In this document: piece after piece, positions 37,809-52,970 of the stretch
Layout: each line of letters opens with the position of its first letter
Numbering within the stretch: the stretch's first letter is position 1
From: Angiostrongylus vasorum
Lineage: Eukaryota > Nematoda > Chromadorea > Rhabditida > Metastrongylidae
NCBI GenBank assembly: GCA_018806985.1
Contig: JADANN010000034.1
Coordinates: 868,001 to 932,000, forward strand
Length of the DNA: 64,000 bases
Reading direction: 5' to 3'
Made by a program: the position numbers and the translations under genes
The notes under the pieces: model-generated
The model's database searches: none
The model's input: the letters and a program-made list of their open reading frames with translations, nothing else
What the model was told of the DNA's origin: nothing

Positions 37809-39308
37809 CTGTTCAAAGTGAAACTTATTCCAATACGATACGAATTAACAGGAAACATCAGTAAATTGAAGTTTGACAAAATCACTTGCGCATGTGAAAA
37901 GCTTTAAAAATGACTGGTGGTAACGGGATGTGAGCTTTGTAAGCAAGTGACAATAACATTTTGTCTGCTTTACTGAGAGAAGTGGAAAGCGCCAGATGCT
38001 TCCAAGGCCGCGACACTCAATGACGAATTTTAGTCAGAATGCCGTAACATATCAAGAGACGGAAGAAAATTCAATACGAAACGCCACAAACTTATTCGCT
38101 GAAGGAATTCAAACAGACGTGTTTGTTTTTTAAGGAGGATTCACCACACTCACTTAAATTCATGAGTGCTGACTCCTTTGTTTCACATTGTGTTCGAAAA
38201 TTGATTAAAGGTAATGATGAGAGTCGAAATCAACTTTTTTGCTTTTGAACATTTGTTGCTGGTTTCAGGTAGAGAGATTGCAGGGCATAAAATCCGACGA
38301 GAAGTTAATACTGCTGAGAGTCGAAATCACTCGAGTAGCAAGGTTCTACCGTATTCATTCCGATATTCTAGGCAGAAACCGTAGGCTATCATGTGTTTGG
38401 GGGACGATTAAAGAAATCAAGAACAAGATCGGTTTTCAATGTTACAGGGAAAAAATCTGGGGTATGTTGAAAAACAGATCTTCCACTGAAACTGCCACAG
38501 CAGCGGTACTAAAGTGATCGGACTGGGCAACGAGATTTCTTCAACCACAACCAATTTCAGTGTGCAAAGCCAGTTTTGAAAAAAATGTACTTATTAGTTA
38601 TAATTTAGCGTTAGGTGTGGAATAACGAAACAATGAGGTTAAAACTAATCATAATCTTCTTTCTAAGATAAGATATCCTAGAAGGGTCTTCGTAATTCGG
38701 GTCGTAAACAACACTATCAAATTAAAGCGCTAAAGAATCTTTAACACGAAAAAGGACAAAACTTTGAAGATGCGGCAAAAATTTTAAAAAACACGAGCTG
38801 GTTAATATGGAGGAAAAAATTATGCACAAAACCCCCAGAAACTTTTGTTCGCTGCACTAGTAGTGACGAGCGGACACGTCGAATGTCCAGCGAATAGGCT
38901 GATATTACTACATTTATGGGTAGCAGTCAAGTTTCTTAATTAAATTTGTGTATCAATGCTCACGGTACATCATTACCTACATAAAAATCCTCTTGAATAT
39001 TGTATGGAACATATTTGGAAGAGAAGTTTACCCTAAGAATAGGGCAAGAACTGGATGAAAAGAAAATAAACAGCCACCTTCACGGCCAAGTTAGGAGTTA
39101 GCCTAGTGGTAAACTCTTAAACTAATAGAAAATTTATAACTTTGTTGGATGCGTATGAAAGTACTCCCTAGAACCGCAGCGCAGCGTTGCCATGAAATTT
39201 TCGCGCGCTTGCTGCTTCTCGCGGTGAGTTGAGTGGAAAAAGTGCAATCACGAAACGACGAAATAAATGTTTAGGGAATGGCAGTAAAGTGCGGCTCAGC
39301 TTACCTCT
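37809..39308. other. No resolved gene
   Basis: A plus-strand frame at 38239-38517 follows a good acceptor (GCTGGTTTCAG at 38270) and reads VERLQGIKSDEKLILLRVE; it is unassigned. Near 39198-39233 a short plus reading MKFSRACCFS ends in G|GTGAGT. Neither is enough for a call. Confidence 0.3.
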
Positions 39309-40034
39309 TTAAGAAACTACACATTTTAACCCAATCCCTTTTTGATGTCCAAAGGTATCATTCATATTAGAGTTATACAGCGATTTAGCAATTGCAGAAC
39401 GTTTTGTAACAAATAAGGCAACGAATTCAAACCACATGACTGGTAAAATACGACTATTTAAATAATCCATGTAGTAATCAATAGCATAGCGTACAACAAC
39501 TATTGGAACCATAGTGACGAGTTTTAACCATAGCGACGACTTTATAAACCGAATCCAAAATTGCATACGAAAGTTAATGAGGCACGGAGAAAAGTGGCAG
39601 CGAATACTTTTCTTACCTTTCAAGAGCACTGCTATCTTAAGCAGAATTTTCGGCCACTCGTTGGATTCAGCAATACATTTTCGCTGTGTCGGCAAAAGGT
39701 TTCTTTTAGTAAAGCGTGGTGTATACGCCGAAAGGTGTTCGAACAAGAGTTTTTTCTCTTCAATCGCTGACCATTTGCTACGGAATAAATTGACCGACAA
39801 GAGAATTTGACTTACTGTGTGTTCGAGAAACGAATTTGAGTCCTCAACAAACAGGAACTGAAGTAAGCTCGAGGTGAAGTTGAAGTGAATGGAGTTTGAT
39901 GTAGCCAAGCGTCGTAGCCACGCTGTAGGTCTAAATGCGTATGCGCGTGTGTATGGGCGATGAAGAGACACCACCGACAGAACAACAGCAGCAGTCGTAG
40001 CACCACATCGCATTTTTACTTCTGCTTGTTTCAC
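39309..40034 (-). CDS. Unclassified open frame, 241 codons (longest non-repetitive ORF)
   Basis: At the observed AT content a stop-free run of 241 codons is unlikely by chance in this window. The frame starts MKQAEVKMRCGATTAAVVLS and contains a hydrophobic region WLKLVTMVPIVVVRYAIDYY followed by WFEFVALFV, suggesting one or two membrane segments. The start region overlaps another minus frame beginning MVLRLLLLFCRWCLF that resembles a signal peptide. No splice sites are needed to keep it open, and no family was recognised. It could be a single-exon gene, an exon of a larger one, or part of a repeat. Confidence 0.3.
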   Translation of the reverse strand: MKQAEVKMRCGATTAAVVLSVVSLHRPYTRAYAFRPTAWLRRLATSNSIHFNFTSSLLQFLFVEDSNSFLEHTVSQILLSVNLFRSKWSAIEEKKLLFEHLSAYTPRFTKRNLLPTQRKCIAESNEWPKILLKIAVLLKGKKSIRCHFSPCLINFRMQFWIRFIKSSLWLKLVTMVPIVVVRYAIDYYMDYLNSRILPVMWFEFVALFVTKRSAIAKSLYNSNMNDTFGHQKGIGLKCVVS

Positions 40035-43000
40035 AATATGATTTACTACAATGACGAGGCATTCATCAAAAAGTCCTCTGCCGCGTTACCGAAAATTTAG
40101 CTGAGAAATTATAGGGTTTACACTGGCTCAGTATTTTAACGAACTCGAGCGTCATTCATATTCTCACATCGTCCATTGGCACCGAACACGTTTGCTTGGC
40201 TCATATAATCATTACTCGCCAACTAATGTGATTCTCACAAAGTGAAGACGTCCATAGCAGAAGGCAAGATAGTCTGACAAAGTTGGCAAGCAATCGACTT
40301 TTTTAGGGAAGGCGTTTCGACGAGCCCGCGTTTGTTCGTTACTTTTCTTTGGTTTCTATGTGGCTTAAACGCAAGATTATTTGAGAATTGTAGGAGTACA
40401 TGAAGTTTTGGATGCCGGCCTCTGGTATTGAGCATTGGGGGAAAAATAGACCATAGGTGGCAGCTTCAAAACATCTATTCCGAAGCCGATTTAGAATGCA
40501 GAGAGAATTGTGCTCGCTTTCCTAGACGTGATACTTATTCAATACTTAAAGGAGTGTTTGCTGAAATGTGATCGCTATTTGGTCACACTTCACATTCTAT
40601 GGTTGAATCGGTGGAATTTTCATTCCAACTCTTTGTAACATATTAAATTTAAAATGTTCTTATGCTGGAATTGCGCCACTAGTTGAACGTCAGACGTAAA
40701 TTCATTAAAACTAAAGTAGGTTCCATCGAGTGAATTCAGTTCAGAAGTGACCATTCCTAAATAATATGGAACTAGTAAAATTGTGTTAAATGAATAGATG
40801 TAGTGTGAAGAATCAGCAATATTCTTTGTGCTCTATAAGACCTATTGATTTGAACGCTATGACCACGCTAGAAATAAATTGGTCCCTTTAATGCGTCACA
40901 AAACTAATTTTCAGTTTTGTTCTTAAGCCATACTATCAACAGACAACAAAATAATATATTAAAAACTTCCCTCTACTGGAAAAATCGCATGGAATCGTCA
41001 GCAATAATCCATAAGCCCATATAATCGACTTCAATAGTTTGAATTCAGTTCGAGTGTAGCTGCCTTCAAACGTACCTCTTACGCCGTGGAAGCGACAACA
41101 ACCCCGCAACAACAAGAGTATGAGGAAATGAAAGACTATGGCTGTTTGTCGTACCGTGCCGATTTAATGGAGCAAATGTGACTCAGCGGAAATATTCGAT
41201 TCCGAGTCGTTTCAAGAGTGCAAATGCATTCGGATGTGTCCTCACCATGTTCATTTCCATGTCCTTGTAAGAGCCCAGAATGCTTCTCAAGAATGGCGAA
41301 AGAGTAACACGAATTCAGGGATACCATGTAATGTTAGCACAGTAAATACATGTACGAATTTTGCTGAAACTGTTCAAACCCTGCAATAAATGTGCTTCAT
41401 GTCAATTTTGAAACAGTAAAAAAAAGCTCGTATTCGGTGTTATTCTAGATTTTCTTTATAGTTTTTGCCTAGATCTAAATATGTACACTTGTTGATCACA
41501 TAGTTTTTAAAGCATTGAATTTACGACTTTACGAAGTTCTTAGAACCAAGAAGATTCAAAGCGTTGACGAGCAGGAACCGTGAGAAAATGGAAATTCCCC
41601 ACTGTCACTGAGTTCGAACAATAAATAACGAATGTCTATATAGCATCTAGAGAGTTTACCGTCCGAACACAATAATTTGATTGCGAACAAAATTGCAAGC
41701 AAGCCAAGCAAGCAGTTTGTGGGCAGTCCGCCATTCCACCGTAGGCAATCGACTGTGAAATCATTGTAACGGTTGTTATGGCTATTTAAACACGGCCAGG
41801 TTTTTCCTAAATGTTGAAAAAATGTGCAGCAGTTTTTCGTATGGAACAATCCCAACAACCGCGGTAGTTCATTCGAATGGCGAAACACGGTCGATTTATA
41901 GGGAAACAAATCAAGTGCAATTCTCATTGCAGATCAGTTACAAGTGACTCCCAGCAACAAGGATCTCTTCTTCCAAATTTCAGTCATACTTTGTGCCCAC
42001 ACACAAATCTATTCTGTTCGTCACCTGAAGGTAATGCTGCCAAAAGCTGCTATACGCTTCCAGCTAATACGTGCTCCCTAAGCCGTCTTTACGTAGAGAG
42101 CATTTATGATACAGTATATGGGCTATAGTATGATAAATAATATTTTGAAAAGGGTTAATAGTAATAACGGCGTCGTAGATATGAAAAAAAATACTGTATC
42201 GTGCGGAAATTCCTCTACTCTGAAAATGATGTTTAATATGCCGAAAACAATAGAAAGTTTAAGAATACAGACATGTTCAGGGTCGTTGGCAAAACAAAAT
42301 TCCCTGAGAGATATGGGCATCGAGCATGTCGCTTTTTATAACTTTTTTCATCGGATTCCTTTGAGAGTCATCATAGCCAACTACTGGTTTTGAAAACGTT
42401 TTAAGCAAGGAATGTAGGGATATTGCAGGAAGTTGTCGAACATTAAATGTTAGGAGTTGACTAGCAGCACATATGTGTTTAAAAATAAGTGATTTATAGA
42501 TATTGAAGATCGACAGGCTGCTTCGACTGTGCAAGGTAAAGCTTTGTAGACATAAGTTAGCGAAATCTCGTCATTCACCACCATTAGAAGCCCTAACAAC
42601 TTTTTTTAGAAACTACTAGGTAGAATACATTTTTTTAACGACTGGCGAAAACTATTCTACTAACAATAGATTTACTTCTATAGTAATTTACTGTCTCATT
42701 TTTTTTCCCCTGGAATTTGCTTGACGCTGCGACAATTGAATAAATGAAGTGTAAATTGTTCGCTTTAGAAGGAAATAGAAGAAAGGAGAAAAGAAATGAA
42801 GATATCCTAAAAGCACATCAGCCAAGGCGTAGAGCAGATAATGTGCTTGTGGCTTTTTCTTTCCACGGAGAATTAGTAGAATTTCAGGGAAAAGAAATGG
42901 AAAAAGGGGTAGGGACATAGAGAGGAAAAAAGGGAACAACTTGCATCTTTAAAACACATATTTCTCAGTAATTTTTTTTACGCAGCGACAGTGGGACCTT

Positions 43001-44938
43001 GTCATTGTCTTTTCTTCTCTTCATTACTGGTAACTGCAGGAATGATTGCCCACAGCAAGCATTTCAAAGTAACGTTTTGACATTTTGTTCGTTTTTAAAC
43101 AATCCAACACACAAAGGACACTAAAGTTAGAAATCTGCCATTCCTCTACACAAAGCAATCATTCTTTTTTTTTAAGGAATTATTTTTTGTTTCTGAAGGG
43201 TATTACAGCCTCTCTAAAACATATGGGAGCATTGTTCTTCTTAAAAAAAGCAAATAAATTCTAGTGAATTATTCTCTGGGAAGTGACTAGGAAGCCTGTA
43301 GAGCTTTTCCATCAAACTGCAGAGACAGCTAAAAGAGGCAGAGGCAGCAGGAGGAAAGAATGTTGTATTAAAGGAAAAAAAATAACACATAAGGCAAATG
43401 TTTTTCATGTTTGCTTTCTGGCAGAACGGGAAACCCTCGTGAAGAAAAGTGACATCTGCTGGAATACCACTCAAAATTGATGTAAAGGTCTTAAATCACT
43501 CTATGACAAAAGATTGCATCGCAAGAACGAAACCGTCGTTTGCTACTCTACTGTTCAATTTTTGGTCTCGCTACCGCAACTACTTCTACATACACCCATA
43601 CTTAGGAAAAATCCATTACTTGCTCGACTACGCACAACTACCCAGAAAGTGAACAACACGCCAGAGGACACTTGGCGGCCAATGGGTTTAGAGCTCAGCT
43701 ATTCTAGACATCTCTGATCCAAATCCGATGGATTTAAGAGAAAGTAGGAGCACTTGTTGGTTTTAAAGCTTCCATGGTGTGAAAATGAATTTGTAGGTTG
43801 TAGCAATAGGATGCAGAGGTAGCAAAATTTTTCACGACATATGCAATCTGGACTAGGGAAAAAAGTCAAGTAAGTTGGAAAATGGAGTTGAGCGTCACCA
43901 CGTATGAGGGGTTGTTAGTTAAGTATTAATTAACCTACCACATAGTTGTGTAAGACGTTGGACTGCGAGGAAAGATCGCAGCACCTTGGCAAGCAGTGCA
44001 GAACAAAGAATGGATATCATCTACTCATCTCCTTCTAACCTGTTACTTCATAATTAATTTGACATAGGTTGAAATGCAAAGTCATTACTCAAAACGCAAC
44101 GCTGCTCGAGGATTGACGCGCAAAAGCCTCTAAACTATGGGAAAACGGACACATTCGCGATGTTTTGTCTTAACTACGAATTTTCTTCACTATGTCACTG
44201 AAAAGCAAATACCAGCACATATGTTGTAGAGAGTCTTTTTGCATCAGTTTAGTCATTGCTAGTCTAGAATTGCAGAACAGTAGTGGAACGATCCGAATCA
44301 AAATGCAGAGGCACTTCAGACCTGTGAACGGCTAAGAGGAAACTATGTCGTAAGATCGGGAAGGGAATTGAAATTCATTTCATTGAGGAAAGCAGAAAAA
44401 GTATGACGATGATGAACATATATGACATTATTTTGCGAGCGAGATCATTAACTACGTGTTGTTGCTCGTCATTGGCATAATGAATAACTTCTGATGAGGA
44501 AGCGAACCAGCAAAATGAAAATGAAAAACGACAAATGGTTAATAATAATAAGAGTCAGAGGAGAAGATGGCTCAAGGCAGTCATATCCACCGCTATGAAT
44601 TACTAATTTTATACAGCATATCGAATTTCGCGCACATATATACACACAGTAGACATTTCCACGGAAAGTCATAGGATCTAAAACAGTTCTATTTGCTTCA
44701 AATTAGCAATTATATCATAAAGGCAGTTAAGGGGTTGTCTTTTACCTTCCTTAATCTTTATCATGTCAATATAGAATCGCCGATGTGTTCGCACGGAAAT
44801 TGCACCCAGAACCATTTATAGTTGCTTAGTTAAAGTTCATGCACGTATGGCAAGGGCAGGCACATGAACTACTTCTATTATGAACCATAGCATACAGTTA
44901 CGACTATATCAACTAACTTTTACCTATGTTAAGGTTCT
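40035..44938. other. Scattered exon-like pieces, no resolved gene
   Basis: The minus frames 40235-40435 (KPHRNQRKVTNKRGLVETPS) and 41556-41927 (123 codons), and a short minus stretch near 41240 (SYKDMEMNMVRTHPNAFALL), look partly coding. None can be tied to a family or to each other. Low-complexity A/T runs fill 42600-43250. Confidence 0.3.
41933..42030 (+). CDS. Candidate exon, unknown gene
   Basis: 98 bp between a good acceptor (TCTCATTGCAG) and a good donor (GAAG|GTAATG) on plus. Two frames stay open: QLQVTPSNKDLFFQISVIL, then CAHTQIYSVRHLK; or SVTSDSQQQGSLLPNFSHT, then LCPHTNLFCSSPE. No neighbour exon was identified to fix the phase. Confidence 0.3.
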
Positions 44939-46187
44939 TCAATTAAAGCAAATGGATCCAGCGTAGATTGAGCACGTGCATATGTATGTTGAGAGTGAAA
45001 AGTGGAAGCTCTTCTGAATTATAGGGTTTGAGACAAGCTCGTAGAGAAACACAATTAAGGACCGGTAATGGACGATGCTCGGTCCTTTGGGGCAACTGAA
45101 TAGCTTCGAGAATACACAAACGTAACCAATGCCGCTTTTCTCTTCATCGAAATAAGGATGGTTGCATGGACAACGAGAATGGCATCGCTTCTGAGATAGA
45201 GCTAAAGTGATGAGCAAACAAATTGGACAGAATTACCTCCTCATTTACTCAAACAGTTGAGCGTTGCCATTTCTACACGGACTATTTTATAACAGGCTTA
45301 GAAAAATAGCGGTGCTTTGAGCACAATCATATCCATCTTGCATTTCCCACTGTCGTCGAGAGAATGTCTTGGGACTTCCTGTCTTTCTGATAGATCGATA
45401 CGGTTCCCTCATCAACAAATGTTATGCCTTCAATAAATTAGGGGGCTATTTTTTTGGATAATAGCATTGGCTCAGTCACTCTTTCATCTATGAGCAAATA
45501 CTCATTAAAATGAAAGATTGTGGCTTTTTTCTGCCAATCGACGACAGAAGAGCTTTACTGCAGTGTTCGACGATATCGTTTTACAGACGAGTAGTGTGAG
45601 GAGAGAATTATTATCGCCTTCAAAAAAAAGATAGAAATAAAAAAGTGGCTTTCGGACTCATTAAACTAAAATCATGGTCTGTCCGCTTTTATTTGGATAT
45701 ATGGTAACTCGTTCACATGAATTGTGGAAACTCAAGAGAAGTAGAGATCCGGTTACAAGTGAATTCTTTCCCTGGAATCTCGTGCTGCGGCTTCCCGGAT
45801 AGCCAATACGGGCGCTCGCCGACTGCTGTGGATTGTTACTCTGTGAGTAATTTTCTTTCAATACAATGACGATTTCTGGCATTCGATTGTTGCTCGTTTC
45901 CGGATGAAAATTCCAAACTTCTTCTCAGCTTCAGCAACCAAGTTTGTGATAAACCCCCGCTGCAAATACTCATTTGACACCAAAGAGCGTCTCCAACCAC
46001 AATGACATTCTAAACCATTGAGGGATAAAAAGCATTTTTAGACAAAATGTAAGGACTATAGGTAAAAAAATTCGGACTTTTGCAAATCATTTTTCTCCAC
46101 TCGCACATCAGAGTTGGTCCCCTGGGGAAGCAAAGCGCAGCCACGGTGGTGCGGCGAACCATTGGAAGAAGATTTAGTTGACCGCTG
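44939..46187 (-). CDS. Candidate exon cluster, unknown gene
   Basis: Three minus-strand pieces look coding. 46187-46056, after TTTCTAG, reads QRSTKSSSNGSPHHRGCALL, then DVRVEKNDLQKSEFFYL-stop. 45882-45661 reads NPQQSASARIGYPGSRSTRF with a possible acceptor (ATTACTCACAG) and donor (CTT|GTAACC). 45190-44939, after a strong CTCTATCTCAG, reads KRCHSRCPCNHPYFDEEKSG, IGYVCVFSKLFSCPKGPS and runs to a stop. The last is Cys-rich. They may be the 3' exons of one gene, but phase and frame continuity were not established. Confidence 0.3.
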
Positions 46188-46771
46188 CTAGAAATTCACA
46201 AAATAGAAGGAAGTAGACAGGAGATGGTAAAAGGCAAGGAGCTTCCAGATAACATCTTTCCTTAATTTTGGACCATGCACACAATTGTCACGCTTGATGA
46301 TCAAATAAATATCGTCGAGCAGAATTTCGGATAACACGATAAAGGCCATTTCTGCATTAACCAAAACAAGTAAACCAAATTCTTAGTGGTTCGCTGCTGG
46401 TGAATCTTGAATATGATTACATACGAAAAAGGTCATGAAACGACATACTGGTATTATCAGTAGTTCAACTAGACGAATGACTTGTTACTTTGTTGCTTCA
46501 GTTTCACCTGTTTGAATATGAAAAAAAATTAGACAAATCACGTGGGAGGTACTCTAGCAAAAAATAAAAGAGTTTTCAGAGCTTGTACCATCCATTAAGA
46601 CAGCTAAAACCATATACTATAAATGGGAGCACCACAATCCGGTATGAGCTCGTTGCGGCTTTATTATCTAAATGTAATGGAAAGCAGATAAGCATAGCAT
46701 TCCAATTATTACATCAAATCTTATGTGAAAGCGTAAGCTGTGCAAAAAAAATGGCCAATAGGCTCCATATG

Positions 46772-48677
<1,906 letters not shown>

Positions 48678-48842
48678 AAACGAAATGGAGAGATGGAGAA
48701 ACGAGGGGAATCACATCTATCTACGTATCTATTTACCTATCAGTATATCTTGTCTGTTAAAAGGGCTCTGCTTGGCTGAAGTGTCAAATTTCAACAGAAG
48801 ACCACAGACCCTTATGCGAATGGAAAAGCGCGTTGTGTGTTT

Positions 48843-48958
<116 letters not shown>

Positions 48959-49355
48959 TTGTATATATGTATATGTGTTTGTGTGAGATGTCTATTGTTC
49001 GTTGCTAAGACGTGTTGTCATCAGGGAAAATACCAGTCACAAGAAAATTTAGTGAATTTTTTTGAATAGCTATTAAAAGTAGAAGGCCAGATTCAAGCAT
49101 ATATTTCTAAAAGTGCACATAAAAGACAAATCTTATACTTGTCCAAATAAAGCACATTGTGCCTGCAAGAGCAGCATCTGAGTGAAGGACAACTCTCAAA
49201 ATACTTATAGTGATTAACTGCTCAAAGTAGTCATATTTCTGATTTATTTGGCTTATCATACAACCGCACGTGACTGAAATGAAAGAGAGCGAAGGCTAAA
49301 AATTTATCTAAGCATATCTTTAAGTGTACTACGAGCCATCCAGTAAAAAACATAC

Positions 49356-49706
49356 GTGGTTTACGGTTTGCCACTCCATCATCGTGGTGACGAAATCACA
49401 AAGCACAACGCGTACGACACCTGGATGGCTTTGGATGCTTGTCTAATTAAAGAAGTTATACTGAAAAGTGACTGTAAGACAATGGTCAACACTTTCACAC
49501 TATTGGCTTTTAACATATTAGTCTCTACAATTAGCAAATTTTATGATGTGCGATTTCTACAGAAAATCCTAGTCAGACCTGCATTTGCTTGTCAACGACA
49601 GTGCGATGAATACGTGGATCGGTGTATCGAGAAATCCGTACCTTCAATGATCGATGTAATTCGCGCTAAAGTTCCTGGATATTATTATAGAAATTCCGTT
49701 ATATAG
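49356..49706 (+). CDS. Unclassified open frame, 116 codons
   Basis: Reads MVYGLPLHHRGDEITKHNAY, TWMALDACLIKE, then RPAFACQRQCDEYVDRC and SVPSMIDVIRAKVPGYYY to a stop. The last 60 codons look best and follow possible acceptors (GATTTCTACAG; ATCCTAGTCAG). It could be a terminal exon of a plus-strand gene. No family recognised. Confidence 0.3.
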   Translation: MVYGLPLHHRGDEITKHNAYDTWMALDACLIKEVILKSDCKTMVNTFTLLAFNILVSTISKFYDVRFLQKILVRPAFACQRQCDEYVDRCIEKSVPSMIDVIRAKVPGYYYRNSVI

Positions 49707-51354
49707 AAGTCCCTATAAATTGCAGCGTTACATTGTTCACCACCTACCTTCACTACGTTCGACTTCACCGTTAAGAAAACATTGTTCGAAGGAAGTGAGG
49801 TCGAAAATGGGCGTGATTCCTGAATTCACTAATCCATAAATAATGAGGTGTGGAAAACATAACGATTTAGACTTTCCATGAAATTCATTTATGTAATTTT
49901 CGACTCTCCTTATATGGACTTTCCGAAAAATTATGCTGAAGCTTTTCTTCTTTCTTTCACTCTAAATTACTGCGAAAGTTGAATATTGGGAATAATCTAA
50001 ACATTAAACGTTGAATTAATTATATTACTGTGTAGACAAATGTTTACAACAAAACCTTTCGTTCGAGTAACATAGAAATTCGTTGGCTAAACAAGGAATA
50101 TTTTATCGTTTCATGTGCGTGTTCATGAATATTTCTAATAAAAGGCGCTTGAAATCACGTTTTCAACCAATCACGTACTAAAAGTTAGTGGACACCTGAA
50201 ACACTGAGGGAGAAGGCTTCAGCGATAGATGGAGACCCATTAACCCAGGGATTCTAGTAAGAATATTTGTGATTGTTCTTAGAATGTCGTTTGTGTTCCA
50301 TGTCAAACTAAAACTCCCCAGGCGCCATTTGTTTTCTGATTCTACGGCTTTTTTTTATTAAAACTTGCTTCTTTCTCGTTCAACGCCTACACTCGCTTCC
50401 AGGTAATGTGGTGAACGTGCGTGGAACATCCCGATATATAAATAAATGTGAGGCGAAATATAGGAGATTCTTAAAAAACAAAGTATTATAAACCACCCGT
50501 TAAGTCCACTGCTTTACTTTGTCTTAACTGCTCAATGGTCATTACTAGATGAAGAAAACGGGACAAAATGAGCAAAAATGCATTGCCATATTTTTTCTTA
50601 CATTCTACGCCCACTTAGAAATTTATGCATAATGTAAGCCCGTTGGCCGTGGTAAGATCATGTGTTAAATTGACCATATGATCGTTTCTACCCACTCCAA
50701 ACATCAGTAGCACCATTAGAAACTGTTCGCCTAAATACTGTCATTACCGTCTTCATCACTTTTTTACTTTTTTTATTTTTGGAGGAATGTTTAGTTATTA
50801 AGTTCCTTATTCACAAAGGCAGTATAAACCTTTGCCCCTTGTACGCACATTCCGTTTTAGTCACCGATTCACTAAAAGCTTCCTTTATCCAGACGAAAAT
50901 CTTCTTCAATATTAATCTAGCCATGCTACTGTCGTTGTTGTAATGTTCTTTAGCCTTGTTATCAATGTATGGTAATACTAATTATTGGGGGGCTAGTTAC
51001 TCAAGTTTGATACTCGAGCTGCGACGACAAGGAAACTCCTGCGCAGCAGTCCAAAAAAAAAGAAGTATCCAGCGCACAAGGACTCAGCCGATGCAGAATA
51101 CGAAAGTCCACGAATATCCTCTTGCACTTCACTGACAAACTGAGTAACCAGTCATGAGAGGGATATAACTAACCAGCTACTAATTGAAGAGACCCTTCCA
51201 ACGGTTTACCGCCTGATCGTGGCTGGCAGGCGTTCCTGTACCTCGGGCTGTGGTGTAGCGGGGGGTTCATCCGGCCAGCAGTGCCTCCCCTAGCCGAGAA
51301 GGAGCCGGGTGTTTTCATCAGAAAGCTCAGCTAAGATTAAACCAATACCTGGAT
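49707..51354. other. No gene seen; GC-richer repeat flank at right
   Basis: AT-rich to about 51180. 51190-51354 is GC-richer (ggctgtggtgtagcgggggg) and probably belongs to the adjoining dispersed repeat. Confidence 0.4.
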
Positions 51355-51580
51355 TCACCACTCTCCTGGTATCAAACTAGTCGCATGGGGGGCAAATTTC
51401 TCTCTGTTCCAAGAGGGCGGCAACTGCGTGTTGTGGGTACGACCTGGGGCAGACTTGGGCTAGGCTGACCTCGAGATTCCATGGAGCCACAACAGCTAAA
51501 CGAATAAAACTCCTAAAAAAGAAAATTATGCTGGGGCCCGCACAACCAGTGAAGACGGGCTATCCAAGTATCCAAATATC
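51355..51580 (+). repeat. Dispersed repeat, copy 2
   Basis: Same family as 26696-26920, in the same orientation, ending in tatccaagtatccaaatatc. Confidence 0.75.
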
Positions 51581-52616
51581 AAACAATTGAAAAGACATCT
51601 TAAAAATAGTGTCAAGAAAATGTTTTTTGGTGTTGCTTGTAATCGCTTCTTAAAGTAAATAAGAACAAGTTGTGCTGGCCAGTGAAAAAAATTGTCTAAA
51701 AGTGCCGTTGTGCTCCACATTGCTATCCAAGTAAGGTAAACCGGACGCGATTCCTGACTCTACAGGTGTGCCATCAGTTACTGCCCATATATTTCTTTGA
51801 ATTATGGTTTCGTTTGCGATTAGTTTCCGCTGTCTTGATGCATCTTTTGAAAAAATAGTCTATTAAAATTCAAAACAAGAAGTAAAGCTTAAGCCCACCA
51901 AATCCAGTTCTCCATATTTTTGAAGAACTAATTAAAACATCTACCTACCTCATTTTTACTTCTTTGTTTGCTCACTCTTTGTGAGCACAATGTGTATTCA
52001 TATTGAAAGTAATGGATAGTGTAAGGAATCCTTTGAAACCAGTAGAGGGTTTGCTTCAGGCAAACAAAATATTGACGTCATTCTTACAGTCGTATAAACT
52101 TACTGCAATTTGATCAACGAATTCCTTCTGGGCAGCAGTGCTTTTTAGACGAATGCTGGTTAGAAAACACATGTATCGAATGAATTCCGCTTTCCGTTAT
52201 CATTTCTAAATCTCTGCTCGTACTAAACCAATTAAGGATGGAGGAGCATAGTGGCATGTTAAGAATGAATTTTATGGTGTGCTTAGATGTTTATGGTTGC
52301 TTGAGAAAACGACGGTAAGGAAATGTGGGCTTGTTTGCTTACGGAAACCTACCTGTTTGATTGTAGCCAATTTCTACTTATCAAGGATTGTTTTGAAATG
52401 GAAAGTTTTCACCAGAAATTGATGTCTGGTCAGATGTGAAATCCAAAAGTAGTTTAATGGGAGGTACGTCATTAATAAGAAGTGTGGACTACTTGCAGTG
52501 TTTGCTACTCATACTCGGTTTCTGATCGCACTGTCCGAAATATCTATTTTATTTTTTATTTCTACACGACTTGCTTTTACGTGTTGTTCTGCGGATTCCA
52601 GGAGTTCTTATTTTCG

Positions 52617-52714
52617 ATCCGTTTCCTTGCATCAGCCATCCACGAAAGCCATCGAACTTCTCTTTTGTGGGTTCGGCTGCTGCCTGAGGAATCTCATTTC
52701 ATCTTGTATGTGGT
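52617..52714 (-). repeat. Dispersed repeat fragment paired with 34559-34657
   Basis: On minus it contains ggcagcagccgaaccc and ctttcgtggatggctgatgc, aligned with the copy at 34559. The surrounding 52482-52970 is open on plus for 162 codons but is probably part of the same decayed element. Confidence 0.62.
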
Positions 52715-52970
52715 TGAATGTTTCACCAGTCGGTTCTCTCTGGAGTTCTCAGATAGCCCGCTCGGAGAGTTCCAACTTGGGTTGCATAAATTGAGCTCTT
52801 CCCAGATAAGCCTGATGCCTATTTCGCAACCCCAAAGGGATGAGAGGCTTGATGTCAGTGCAGGGTCTAAGGAGTACTGTGCTCGTAATGAGAGACATCA
52901 TTGCGGCTGCGGTGCTCACTCCTTGCCAGAACTATGTTACGAAGGCAAACTTATTTTCCTCAAATCGTGA

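Noticed and set aside
52482..52970. 162-codon plus ORF
   Set aside because: It contains the dispersed fragment shared with 34559-34657, has low protein character, and the minus strand shows element-like text.
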